Positions 19,529 through 29,541 are shown, counted from the stretch's first letter. The stretch is DNA of 53,011 bases from CAJBLF01 sp964613015 (GCA_964613015.1 CAZTFP010000007.1:1-53011); one strand, 5' to 3'. Notes: generated by a model from the letters alone, not told the origin. Program-made: numbers and translations.

Positions 19529-20314
19529 ATGGAAAATTATGTGTTGATAACATGAGCATCAAGTGGTATTTGATATGCGTTTGCTGAGATATTTGCAAAA
19601 AATAATAACAATCTGGTTCTTGTTGCAAGGTCGGCTCAAAGATTACAGGACATCAAAAAATTATTGGAAGATACCTATAAAATAAAGGTATATATCCTAG
19701 ATAAAGATCTTACGTTGAAAGATTCACCGAAAGAAGTATACGAGTTTACTGAGTCCAATAATCTGAAGATTAATTATTTGATCAATAATGCATGATTCTG
19801 AGATTACGGAGAGTTCTCTGAAAGTGATCCAGAAAAAGATGCACAGATGATACAGTTGAATGTTCTAGCACTAACGAACCTAACAAGATACTATGTAGCA
19901 GATATGAAAAAAAACGATTACGGAAAGATATTGAACGTTGCCTCAACTGCAGCATTCGAGCCTGGACCATATATGGCAGTATACTTCGCTACAAAAGCGT
20001 ACGTTTCAAGTTTCTCCCTAGCACTATCAATCGAATTAGCCAAAACCAAGATAACAGTAACTACATTGTATCCTGGACCAACAAAATCAAATTTTGTACA
20101 ATCAGCTAGTGCAGAATGAGCACAGATATTTTCTTGAAAGTTATCAGACAGCTATGATGTAGCATCCTACGGATATAAAAGTATGATGAGCGGTAAAAGA
20201 ATGGCCATTTATTGAGTCTTGAACAAAATACAAGCGTATAGCATGAAATTTCTCCCTATGGGTTTGGTACTAAGGGCAATGAATAGTATTATGGGAAAGC
20301 AAAAGAAACAATAA
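19529..20314 (+). CDS. Short-chain dehydrogenase/reductase (SDR)
   Basis: 261 residues of the classical SDR fold. The cofactor loop is TGASSGIG (8-15; two of its glycines are TGA-coded). LINNAG is near 87-92, the catalytic Ser is in NVAST and the YFATK motif gives the catalytic Tyr and Lys. GPTKSNF follows. The overall pattern is like the DltE/YqjQ-type short-chain reductases. The enzyme would reduce or oxidise a carbonyl/alcohol with NAD(P)H; the substrate is not evident. A terminator follows at 20332. Confidence 0.88.
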
Positions 20315-20331
20315 ATAGAGTTTTATATTAA

Positions 20332-20359
20332 AAAGAGGATGGGAGATACCCTCTTTTTT
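20332..20359 (+). terminator. Intrinsic terminator (AAGAGG...CCTCTT family)
   Basis: AAGAGG and CCTCTT with a GGGAGATACC-like interior and a T-run. Similar hairpins occur at 27920 and, degraded, near 22660. Confidence 0.8.
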
Positions 20360-20375
20360 GTAATTAGATAATAAA

Positions 20376-22571
20376 TTATGTATTAATTCAGATAATCATA
20401 TTAGAGTTACCTTTTTCTTTTAGTAATTCGTTCATCAATCTGATTTTCTGAGAATTACCAATATATATGAGAATTGAGTTATCCCAATAGGATATAATTT
20501 TTTCTATCAAATTCAAATGTTCAGAAATAGATAATCAAATCATGTTCATTATTTCAGGGTTTCTATCTTGACTTGATTGCAGATATCATGAAGTAAAATC
20601 TTCTGATAGTCAATAAGATAGTATAAGTTCATTAATATCTTGAATATTATATCTTTCTTGTTTATTGTTGTTTTGTTCTCAAAACTCTCCACTTAAATTT
20701 GAAAAATCTATTTTTTCTCAAAATATCATGTTACATGTTTCTTTGTTTATATTAAATTGTTTTTTTAATTCTTCCTTGTTTTTAGCATTTACTCAATAAT
20801 CTCAAAAGAACAAATCTACTGGTAATTCTCTTCAGAAATTATCCCTAAAATATCTTTGTATCTGTTGAAGTATTATATTGATTTCTGAAAGTTTATTTAA
20901 TTGGTCATTGTTTATTTGTTTTTGATCTGTTTCTAATTCTGTCCAAGATCATTTTTCAAATCATGCACATGAAATAATTTTTATCCTGGGATTATCAATA
21001 GTAACTATCTCTTTTGAACAAGTAACACTTATATTGTTTCTGATATTACATATCTTGGAAAATGTTCACTTGAGATACTTGTTTGTTATAGATATTTTAT
21101 TTAATTCTAAACTCTTTAAGTGAAGGTTATTGTAAAGATACATACAATTTGACCAATCTTCTTTATCTCGATACTTTTTACTAAGTAAACTATTGATTTC
21201 ATGTATGTTTCATGAATCAAATCAAAGTTTTTCAAGTAACTTTATTGTATCTTTGGATGTTACATAATTACTCTTATATGGAGTTATTTTTCATTCTGCT
21301 ATCGCTAATGACAATACAATCCTTTCGATATATTTTTTAAAGTAAGTTGGATTATTATTTGATATAATTTCTCTATTGAGCCTGTCTGTGTATTTTCAAA
21401 CTTCTGACCTAAATCACTGTATAATATCGGTTTTGTCTATTTTTTTTTTTGAATCCACTGTGAATGGATTTTTTCAGTATAATGTTTTTGCATTTGCAAT
21501 TATTTCCGAGTAATAGTTTCAATGAGTACTGAGATTAAAGTTTTCGAATCATCATATATCTAATTTATCTTTATAAATTAGTGTAATATCTAAATTATCA
21601 ATTCATTGTTCTAGAAATTTATTTTTAATATTATTGAGTGTATCTAAATCATTTGGTTGGATTTTATTAAGGACCAATATAAAGTCAAAATCTCTAGGTT
21701 GTCCATAATTAAATATTCGTGATCAATGTGATAATATACCAAAAACATCTTCCTCCTTCTTTGTTTCGAATACAGCATCAGTAAATAGTTCAGTAAAATT
21801 TATTCTTTCATTTATTGTCTCTAATGATTTGAATATTTGATTTTTTGATTCTTCTTTTGATCTATTGATAACACTCCATGATAAATGTTTTTTTTCTCAT
21901 TCAGGCAAAATTATGTCTTCAATAAGATTTGCATTCTTTTTAAGAGATTCAGTAGATAGTCTATCAAAATCTATCTCTTCATCTCATTTTACCGCTCATA
22001 TAGACACCTTACCTTCAGGGTATTTATCTGGAACTCTAAATAATGTTCAAGCCGATAATTTTGAATATCCTTCTTGATTTAGTCTATAATCTTTTGAACG
22101 ACTATTAGTAATATACTCATGTAATCCATTTCGATCAACCGTACCACTAGCATTAGTTAATGGTGAAAGAGCTATAATCTTTCATATATTTTCATCCCAA
22201 CTTAAACTTAGTGCTATTCATCAACCAAATGAGCTTCATATGACAGTAATATGTGATTGTTTATTATCCAATATTTTTCCTGTTCTAATACATTGTATAA
22301 CCTTTTTTATATCTTCTGCTGGATTGGTAGCTAAAAAATCTCAGTCACTTTCTCGCGTACCTGAATATTGTGGATATACACAAGATACCTTATATGTATC
22401 AGAAATATATCTTATTATCTGGTCATTAAATCAGTTTGATTCAGGAAATCATGGACAGAATAGTATTGTTTGTCTAGATCAAGAAACAGATATAACTTTC
22501 ATATTTATACCTGAAATTTTAATTATTTCTTCATTTGACTGTGATAATTCTAAATGTTCCTTCATAGTCAT
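20376..22571 (-). CDS. Alpha/beta hydrolase - nucleotidyltransferase fusion protein
   Basis: 731 residues, read only with about 40 TGA glycines. Residues about 20-235 look like an alpha/beta hydrolase: FCPGFPESNG, nucleophile elbow GSSFGGG with Ser114, ALSPLTN, GDEEIDF (acid near 198) and a possible catalytic His229. Residues about 265-340 look like a Pol-beta-type nucleotidyltransferase: SHGSRIFNYGQPRDFDFILVL with Gly283-Ser284, Asp294 and Asp296, then the third acid in LDITLIYKD (about 328). A helical region follows, and the last 200 residues match nothing I know. An alternative ATG at 22565 has better-placed AAGG. I know of no described protein with this order. It sits next to the foreign purL gene. 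Confidence 0.72.
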
Positions 22572-22721
22572 ACCTTAATAGGTAAATTATATTTTATAAT
22601 AAATACATATTAGTAGTAAAAAGTCAAGTAAGCTTTAATACTAGATATAGAACAAAATAAAGGGAGATATACACTCTTTTTTTAACGAAGCAGCCAAAGG
22701 ATAAAACCCACTGAAACAAAT

Positions 22722-22749
22722 TTGACATTAGTGATATAATCTATATAAC
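22722..22749 (+). promoter_or_regulatory. Putative purL promoter
   Basis: TTGACA at 22722-22727 and TATAAC at 22744-22749, 16 bases apart, a near-consensus sigma70 promoter. It would give a leader of about 140 bases before purL. The leader is AT-rich like the host genome. Confidence 0.6.
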
Positions 22750-22813
22750 AATTTTTAATTAACAAAAACATTAACCCAACAAAAATAAAATCTAGTAAAT
22801 AGAATATTTTTTT

Positions 22814-22860
22814 AATTACGTGATCTTTAACAATATCATATATTGATCAAGTAATTTTTT
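22814..22860 (+). terminator. Terminator-like hairpin inside the purL leader
   Basis: AATTACGTGATC pairs with TGATCAAGTAATT (one mismatch) around a 16-base loop, followed by a T-run, 36 bases before the purL start. It could be an attenuator or the end of a short leader RNA. Confidence 0.6.
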
Positions 22861-22896
22861 GTAAAATAATAATAATCACTTAATAAAATAAAACAC

Positions 22897-25800
22897 ATGA
22901 AACAGAAATCAGTTTACTTTTTCAAGTCCACAGCAAACCATCTTGTTTTTGCAATTCAATCTGCTAACGTTTTAGTTTCAGCTGACTTGAAAAAGCTGCG
23001 TTGGATGTTTAGTACATTTGACGCCCACTATCATCCGACAAACTCCATTAAGGGAGACTTTATTGGCCCTCGTAGGGGACTGGTAACACCGTGGTCCACT
23101 TCTTCAGTAGAAATTACTCAAAACATGGGGATCAATGGGATTATCAGGATTGAGGAATTTGTACAAATCAAAGGTGATGGAATCTTTGATCCAATGCTTA
23201 AGAGTGTTTACAAAGGCATTAATCAAAATGTGTTTGTAGCAGACAAAAAACCTGAAGCCACAATTTTGGTAGATGATATATCTGCCTATAATAACAAGGA
23301 AGGCTTAGCACTCAGTATGGATGAGATTTTGTACCTCAAATCCTTATCTCAAAAGCTCAATAGAAATCTTACCGACAGTGAAATATTCGGCTTTGCTCAG
23401 GCGAATTCCGAACATTGCCGTCATAAGATTTTTAACGGGACGTTTGTGATTGATGGTCAGACAAAACCATTTACACTCTTCCAATTAATCAAAGAAACAA
23501 CCAGGAAAAACAGGAACAGCGTAGTATCTGCATATACCGATAACTGTGCATTTGTACAGGGACCTATGGTAGAACAGTTTGCTCCTGCTGACCCGACAAC
23601 ATCTGATTACTTTAATGTCTTTGATTATGAAGCCGTATTATCACTTAAAGCTGAAACTCATAACTTTCCAACTACTGTAGAACCCTTTAATGGTGCTGCA
23701 ACAGGATCGGGGGGTGAAATAAGAGACAGAATGGGTGGTGGTAAAGCTTCTTTTCCCTTAGGAGGTTCGGCTGTGTACATGACAGCATATCCTCGTTTAA
23801 GTAACGACAGACCCTGGGAGCAATCGATTAAGCCTCGTAAATGGCTTTATCAAAGTCCCGTAGAAATTCTGATCAAAGCATCTAACGGTGCAAGTGACTT
23901 CGGGAACAAATTTGGCCAACCGCTCATCAATGGCGGACTCTTTACCTTTGAACATTACGAGAATGGTAATACGTTAGCGTATGACAAAGTAATCATGCTC
24001 GCTGGTGGTATCGGTTATGCCAAAAAGGTTGACTGCATGAAAGACAAACCACAAAAAGGCAACAAAATTATATTGCTTGGTGGTGACAATTATCCAATCG
24101 GGATAGGCGGTGGCGCCGTATCATCTGTGGCTACTGGAGAATACAAAAACTCAATAGAGCTAAATGCTGTACAACGCGCAAATGCTGAAATGCAGAAGCG
24201 CGTATACAATGTGATCCGTGCAATTGGAGAAATGACTAAAAATCCGGTTTTCTTGATCCATGATCATGGTGCTGGAGGGCACTTCAATTGTTTTGTGGAA
24301 TTGGTGGGAGAAACAGGAGGAGTGATCCACCTGTATGAACTGCCGATAGGTGATCCTACATTATCTGACAAAGAAATTATTGGCAACGAATCGCAGGAAA
24401 GAATGGGGTTGGTTGTCAGTGAAGATGATGTGGATCTTATTCGCAAAATTGCTGAACGTGAACGCACTCCAATATATGTAGTAGGTGAAATAACCGATGA
24501 CATGAAGTTTGTCGTGGACAAAGAAGATGGAAGCAAAACTATTGATATGTCTCTGGAATATATGTTCGGCAACCCGCCGAAAACAGTCATGAACGACACA
24601 ACTCAGTCAATAGTATATAATGACATTTCTTTGTACGTAGATGTACCAAGTATCAACGGCTATGTCAACGAACTGCTCCAATTAGAAGCAGTCGCTTGTA
24701 AAGATTGGTTAACCAATAAGGTTGACAGATCCGTAACAGGCAAGGTTGCTAAACAACAATGCTGCGGGGAACTCCAATTACCACTTAACAACTTGGGGGT
24801 GATGGCCCTAGATTATCAGGGAGAATCAGGCATTGCCAGTAGTCTGGGTTTTGCACCAGCAGTAGGATTAGTAGATCCCAAAGCGGGGTCAGTAATGTCT
24901 ATTGCAAAGGCGCTTACAAATATTATCTGGGCACCAATACAAGGTGGTTTATCTGGAGTATCACTCAGTGCAAACTGGATGTGGCCATGCAAAAATCCTG
25001 GCGAAGACGCTAGATTGTATGAAGCAGTAAAAGCTGCAAGCGAGTTTACTATTGCTCTGGGTATCAATATCCCAACGGGCAAAGATTCGTTATCTATGAA
25101 ACAAAAATATCCGGATGGGAGTGTCGTTTATGCTCCAGGTACGGTTATCATCTCAGCAATGGGACAGGTCACGAACATCTCTGCAGTCATTGAACCTTGT
25201 CTCAAACACATTAAGGGGAGTAAGATTTACTATATCGATTTCGGTAAGTCTGGCTTTAACCTTGGTGGAAGTAGCTTCGGACAAATACTTAATAAACTGG
25301 GGAAACAAACACCCACAGTTTCTGATCCTGAATATTTCAAGGTTGCTTTTGAAAAGATCCAATCTTTGATTTCACAGGAAAAGATCCTCGCCGGGCATGA
25401 TGTTTCTGCTGGTGGTCTTATCACCACTTTACTTGAGATGAACTTCCCAAATACAAAAGGAGGTATGAAAATTGACCTTTCTTATGTAGATGCTCCATTG
25501 GCCAACATGCTCTTTAGTGAAAATCCTGGAATCGTAATACAAACCCAGGATGATATATCCATTGAGCTGGAGGGACTTTCATTCTATGAAATTGGTACAT
25601 ACTCAGAAGGAAGAGAAGTAAGTATCATAAAAGGCGCAACAGATATATCTTTTGATATACATGACCTGCGTGAGAAATGGTATCTTACCTCGTTCTTACT
25701 TGATAAAGTGCAAAGCGGTGAAAAATGTGCGACCAATCGCTATCACAATTACAACGAGCAGCCACTCAATTTTATCTTCCCAAAAAACTTTACGGGTAAA

Positions 25801-26598
25801 TTTGACCAGTATGCTATAGATCCTAAACGACGTAAAAGTAGCGGTATCAAAGCCGCCATTATCCGTGAGGAAGGGTCAAATGGGGATCGTGAAATGGCAT
25901 GGATGATGTACGTATCAGGGTTTGATGTCAAGGATGTCCACATGACTGATCTTATCTCTGGAAGAGAAACTCTCGAAGATATCAATCTGATTGTCTTTGT
26001 GGGTGGCTTTTCCAACAGCGATGTCCTCGGTTCCGCAAAAGGATGGGCTGGTGCATTCATGTATAATCTTAAGGCGAAAGAAACTCTTGACCGGTTTTAT
26101 GCCCGTCAGGATACTCTTAGCTTAGGCGTATGTAATGGATGTCAGCTCATGGTTGAACTCGGTTTAGTTACTCCGGGAATGGGTAAAATGCCAAAAATGC
26201 TTCATAATGATTCGCAAAAATTTGAATCAGCATTCGTTAACGTTTCCATTCCTGAAAATAATTCAATAATGCTCAGCTCATTAGCTGGTACCCGACTTGG
26301 GATATGGATAGCTCACGGTGAAGGCAAGTTTTCTTTGCCTGGCAATGAGTCTGATTACCAGATCCCTATGAAATATTCTTATGACCAGTACCCAGGTAAT
26401 CCTAATGGGTCTGATTACAACGCTGCAGCAATTTGTTCTTCTGATGGTCGTCATCTTGCATTGATGCCCCATTTTGAAAGATCCATTCGTCCATGGAATT
26501 GGGCTTATTATGTTGAAGAACGTAAGTCTGATGAAATTACTCCATGGATTGAAATATTCATCAATTCGAAAAAATGGATCGAGAAGAACATTCAGTAA
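22897..26598 (+). CDS. purL: Phosphoribosylformylglycinamidine synthase, single-chain form (acquired)
   Basis: 1233 residues, the large PurL that carries its own glutaminase. It converts FGAR plus glutamine and ATP to FGAM, step 4 of purine synthesis. Visible motifs: ANSEHCRHKIF, SLKAETHNFPTTVEPFNGA, GSGGEIRDR, GGKASFP, GIPTGKDSLSMKQ-type, and the C-terminal class I glutaminase with VGGFSNSDVLGSAKGW and GVCNGCQ (nucleophile Cys1079), then HFERSIRPWNW. The gene has no in-frame TGA over 1233 codons, uses GGT/GGC/GGA/GGG for glycine, and is visibly GC-richer than its neighbours. The sequence resembles Bacteroidetes PurL. It ends in TAA, so it reads correctly under code 25. No other pur gene is in the window. 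Confidence 0.95.
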   Translation: MKQKSVYFFKSTANHLVFAIQSANVLVSADLKKLRWMFSTFDAHYHPTNSIKGDFIGPRRGLVTPWSTSSVEITQNMGINGIIRIEEFVQIKGDGIFDPMLKSVYKGINQNVFVADKKPEATILVDDISAYNNKEGLALSMDEILYLKSLSQKLNRNLTDSEIFGFAQANSEHCRHKIFNGTFVIDGQTKPFTLFQLIKETTRKNRNSVVSAYTDNCAFVQGPMVEQFAPADPTTSDYFNVFDYEAVLSLKAETHNFPTTVEPFNGAATGSGGEIRDRMGGGKASFPLGGSAVYMTAYPRLSNDRPWEQSIKPRKWLYQSPVEILIKASNGASDFGNKFGQPLINGGLFTFEHYENGNTLAYDKVIMLAGGIGYAKKVDCMKDKPQKGNKIILLGGDNYPIGIGGGAVSSVATGEYKNSIELNAVQRANAEMQKRVYNVIRAIGEMTKNPVFLIHDHGAGGHFNCFVELVGETGGVIHLYELPIGDPTLSDKEIIGNESQERMGLVVSEDDVDLIRKIAERERTPIYVVGEITDDMKFVVDKEDGSKTIDMSLEYMFGNPPKTVMNDTTQSIVYNDISLYVDVPSINGYVNELLQLEAVACKDWLTNKVDRSVTGKVAKQQCCGELQLPLNNLGVMALDYQGESGIASSLGFAPAVGLVDPKAGSVMSIAKALTNIIWAPIQGGLSGVSLSANWMWPCKNPGEDARLYEAVKAASEFTIALGINIPTGKDSLSMKQKYPDGSVVYAPGTVIISAMGQVTNISAVIEPCLKHIKGSKIYYIDFGKSGFNLGGSSFGQILNKLGKQTPTVSDPEYFKVAFEKIQSLISQEKILAGHDVSAGGLITTLLEMNFPNTKGGMKIDLSYVDAPLANMLFSENPGIVIQTQDDISIELEGLSFYEIGTYSEGREVSIIKGATDISFDIHDLREKWYLTSFLLDKVQSGEKCATNRYHNYNEQPLNFIFPKNFTGKFDQYAIDPKRRKSSGIKAAIIREEGSNGDREMAWMMYVSGFDVKDVHMTDLISGRETLEDINLIVFVGGFSNSDVLGSAKGWAGAFMYNLKAKETLDRFYARQDTLSLGVCNGCQLMVELGLVTPGMGKMPKMLHNDSQKFESAFVNVSIPENNSIMLSSLAGTRLGIWIAHGEGKFSLPGNESDYQIPMKYSYDQYPGNPNGSDYNAAAICSSDGRHLALMPHFERSIRPWNWAYYVEERKSDEITPWIEIFINSKKWIEKNIQ

Positions 26599-26637
26599 TT
26601 ATGTAACTGTGTATAATGTAGTTTATAAACCTTTAAC

Positions 26638-26669
26638 ACCACGAGCGGTATTTGTCTCGTGGTTTTTTT
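26638..26669 (+). terminator. purL terminator
   Basis: ACCACGAG, a 10-base loop, CTCGTGGT and a T-run, 39 bases after the purL stop. It is GC-richer than other terminators here and may have arrived with the gene. Confidence 0.9.
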
Positions 26670-26715
26670 ATTAAAATAATTTATTGTAAATAGAGGAGTG
26701 AAGAAATAGAAGTGG

Positions 26716-27111
26716 TTAAAAAATTTTGATTGCAATAAAATAAGTTATTATGGAAACAGATGCTGCAAGAGTTGCTCACCATAATAAATCAATAATAGTC
26801 ACTAGTAGTGGCCGTCATTTTATTGTTGCGAGATTTGTTAAATCGTATGTTGCATATGTGATCAAACCGAATAAAGCACCCCACAATAATGCTTGAACCC
26901 AGGAACCTTTTTCAATAGCTGGTTTAATAATAAATATAACTAATCCAACAATGAACAATAGATAAAAAATAATTGCTGCTGATCGATTGATATTATTTTT
27001 CATTAAAAATCATAATTGTTTAGCATAGAAATTTTTTGCTACTAGTCCTAGTCGTACCATATCAATAGCAAAAAAGACTGGTAGCGCTATTGCATAAAGT
27101 TTTATGAACAT
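26716..27111 (-). CDS. DUF2177 family membrane protein
   Basis: 131 residues with four hydrophobic segments. The central part (KPAIEKGSWVQALLWGALFGLITYATYDLTNLATIKG) is the DUF2177 signature. The N-terminus MFIKLYAIALPVFFAIDMVRLG also fits, where the family usually has a Trp after the Asp. Function is not established. Glycines after NLATIK, LLW and KQL are TGA-coded. It has the same orientation as the SOUL-like gene upstream, 42 bases away, so the two may be cotranscribed. Confidence 0.85.
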
Positions 27112-27153
27112 AGTATTTTTGGGAGTAAATAAAAATTAGTTTATAACTTTTTT

Positions 27154-27825
27154 TTATTTTGCTTCAATCCACCATTCGTTTGTTCTCATGAATGGAATAG
27201 TCCAAGGATCATTGTATTGGTTTAAGATAGGTAGTGTATTTGTTGTAATATTTTGTTCTTTTAATGCTTTTTGAAACTTAATAAGTTGTTTGTTCGCTCT
27301 TGCCTCATTTGCATATCATGAAAATTTCCATACGTAATATTTTTTTGCTGGAATTTCAACAAAAGTGATATTAGGATTAGTTGGTGTTGGTAACGTTTTT
27401 ATAGTATATTTGCTTGGCATAGTAAATGTAATAATATAACTATCGCCTTCTTTTTGTGTCCCAACAGGAGCTGTCATAGGAATTGTACTATTTATCTTTT
27501 TTGCTCCTACTGGTGCTGTCATAGCTATAGTGCTATTTGTCTTTTTTGTTCCTACTGGTGCTGTCATAGCAACTGATGTCTTATTGGTATTTCATCAAAA
27601 TATATATCACGCTAATTGACGAAATCATTCATTGATAGCTTTGCTTTGAGATCATGTTACAGATACAATCGCTTGTATCATAGGACCCATTCCACGCAAC
27701 TCTATATTTCCACTTATTGTTGTGTTAGAAATAATTTTGGGTCTTTCGATACTTCTTGTGCCAAAATATGACCAAGATACTCGTACGACTAATACGATAA
27801 ATATAATTATAAGAGAGATTTTCAT
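27154..27825 (-). CDS. SOUL heme-binding-family protein with triplicated MTAPVG motif
   Basis: 223 residues. An N-terminal membrane anchor or signal (about 3-20) is followed by a SOUL/HEBP fold: EGFRQLAGYIFGGN, MTAPV, YIITFTMPSKYTI, VEIPAKKYYVWKFSGYANE and the C-terminal NEWWIEAK. SOUL proteins bind heme or related ligands, but the bacterial role is unclear. Normal members have the MTAPV segment once. Here it occurs three times in a row (about residues 86-125), each followed by a (T/A)KK(T/I)NSTI-type linker, which lengthens a surface loop. The anchor suggests it faces outside the cell. Confidence 0.85.
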
Positions 27826-27919
27826 GGGTATATATTATGGATAAAAATATATAATGGGGATTAAATGATAATTGCCCAATCTAATTTTAGGTTTAGAAAA
27901 TGGTTTTTCAAGGAGAAAA

Positions 27920-27949
27920 AATAGAGGAGAGGAGAGACCCTCTTTTTTT
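27920..27949 (+). terminator. Orphan intrinsic terminator
   Basis: AGAGG and CCCTCT with a T-run on the plus strand, but no plus-strand gene ends upstream of it. It belongs to the same hairpin type as 20332 and may end a short RNA or be a relic. Confidence 0.6.
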
Positions 27950-28021
27950 GAAAAAATATAGAATTGAAAAATTAAGAAAATGGAGTATATACAGATATTT
28001 AATATTTAAACGGCAATAATT

Positions 28022-28396
28022 ATGGACAAAAAAAAGATAAATGAATTGGGTGATTGGCGTGGTAAAATTCTAGACGAGTTTCGCCTAATAATTAAGGATA
28101 TAAGGCCAAAGATAGTCGAAGAGATAAAATGGAGAAAACCATCGAACTCAATGTCTGGTGTCCCAGTCTGGTCTCACAATGGGATTATCTGTACTGGTGA
28201 AACCTATAAGGATAAGATAAAGCTCACCTTTGCCAATGGAGCTTTACTAAAGGACCCCGCAGGAATTTTCAATTCCAGTCTTGATGGCAAGACCAGACGT
28301 GCAATTGACGTTCATTTATGAGATGAATTAAACAGAACCGCGCTTAAAAATTTGGTTCTAGAAGCCATAACATTAAATCTAAATCGCCAAAAATAA
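28022..28396 (+). CDS. DUF1801 family protein (first copy)
   Basis: 124 residues. ILDEFRLIIKDIRPKIVEEIKWRKPS, PVWSHNGIICTGETYKDKIKLTFANGALLKDP and DGKTRRAIDVHLGDELN match the DUF1801/YdhG-like fold. This is a small alpha-beta domain related to an uncharacterised iron-chaperone-like family. No catalytic site is known. The Gly after DVHL is TGA-coded. It is followed 57 bases later by a second, diverged DUF1801 protein in the same direction. Confidence 0.8.
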
Positions 28397-28453
28397 TATA
28401 TTTTTATTATCATATTCAGTGCCCAAGGAAAGATTTGATTTAAATTATAAATC

Positions 28454-28816
28454 ATGAAAATGAAAGGAAACTTAAAATCTAAATTAATTGATACATATAT
28501 TAGCACATTCACGAAGCAAACTCAGGAGAAGTTAAATGAAATAAGAAATATCATAAGAAGTGAAGCCCCTGACGCTCAAGAAAAGATTAGTTATCAGATA
28601 CCCACATTCTTTTTGAACGGTAATCTGGTCCATTTTGCAGCATATCCAAACCATATTGGTTTTTATCCAACCTCTAGTGGTATTGAAGCTTTTAAAAAGG
28701 ATTTATCGAAATATAAGTATGCTAAATGATCCGTCCAATTTCCTATAGATGATCCTTTACCCATAGAACTTATTAGAAAAATAGTAGAGTTTAGAGTAAA
28801 AGAGAATACTAAATAA
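28454..28816 (+). CDS. DUF1801 family protein (second copy)
   Basis: 120 residues. The order is TFTKQTQEKLNEIRNIIRSEAPDAQEKISYQIPTFFLNGNLVHFAAYPNHIGFYPT, then SSGIEAFKKDL and GSVQFPIDDPLP; the family usually has KGSIQFPLDKPLP. This is the typical YdhG branch of DUF1801, so it is closer to the family core than the first copy. The KG of KGSVQFP is TGA-coded. It ends 36 bases before the SRAP gene. A role in the SOS cassette that follows is possible but not shown. Confidence 0.85.
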
Positions 28817-28852
28817 AAATCAGAATAATTTTTAAATATATTCTGGATATAC

Positions 28853-29506
28853 ATGTGTTATCGTTATGCATTATCAGTAAGACCAGAAATCAAGGAAAGG
28901 TTTAATATCAACGATCTTCCTCTTGGACTTGAAACACAATATAATATCGCGTTGTGAAAAGAGATTCCTGTTGTAGTAAAGTGAGAAAATAAGAATGAAA
29001 TGATGTTGATGAAATGGTGACTTATACCTCATTGGGCAAAAGAGAGTAAGATATGATATAATTTATGAAACGCCAAAGCTGAGACTATTGATCAAAAACC
29101 ATCATTTAAACAATCATTTGAAAGTAAGAGATGTATCATCCCTGCTTCCTGATTTTTTGAATGGGAACATATAGGCAACGATAAAATCCCATATTATATA
29201 TCACCCAAAGATGATGAATATTTTTGATTTGCTTGAATATATGATATACGGAAAGATGAGGATGGGAAAGATATATACTCCGTAAGTATAATAACTACAA
29301 CCCCTAACGATGAGATTAGCAGAATACATGACCGCATGCCTTCTATATTAGGAAAGGGACATGAAAATGACCGACTATATATAAACGACAAAGAATCGCT
29401 TTTAAAACTACTTAAACCATCTAGCGATACTCAAATGTATAGAGTTTCTTCTGGGGTGAACGGTGTCAAAAGCCAATGAGAACAATTAATTCAGAAAATT
29501 TCTTAA
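28853..29506 (+). CDS. SRAP-domain protein (YedK/HMCES family)
   Basis: 217 residues. It begins MCYRYAL, so the catalytic Cys2 is exposed after Met removal. Then come YNIALGKEIPVV, WGLIPHWAKE, the RCIIPASGFFEWEH core with the active-site Glu, and the IHDRMP histidine. SRAP proteins crosslink to abasic sites in single-stranded DNA and protect them from error-prone bypass. The usual Asn-Ala-Pro is YNIA here. Eleven or so TGA glycines are present. It lies directly upstream of the lexA promoter, consistent with a DNA-damage cluster. Confidence 0.9.
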
Positions 29507-29511
29507 TCCTA

Positions 29512-29539
29512 TTGCAAAACAGAATGAATTATTTATATA
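29512..29539 (+). promoter_or_regulatory. Putative lexA-umuC promoter
   Basis: TTGCAA at 29512-29517 and TATATA at 29534-29539, 16 bases apart. The SOS box begins 2 bases after the -10 hexamer. Confidence 0.6.
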
Positions 29540-29541
29540 AG

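Noticed and set aside
20376..22571. HEPN/MNT toxin-antitoxin pairing with the HEPN-like gene at 40078
   Set aside because: The two genes are about 18 kb apart and the nucleotidyltransferase region is embedded in a larger protein; MNT antitoxins are normally adjacent and small.
22240..22578. 112-residue plus-strand frame inside the hydrolase-nucleotidyltransferase gene
   Set aside because: It lies on the opposite strand of a 731-residue frame that has recognisable motifs; the plus-strand frame has none.
24264..24599. Minus-strand frames within purL
   Set aside because: They are shadows of a conserved protein with full-length homology and show no motif or start signal of their own.
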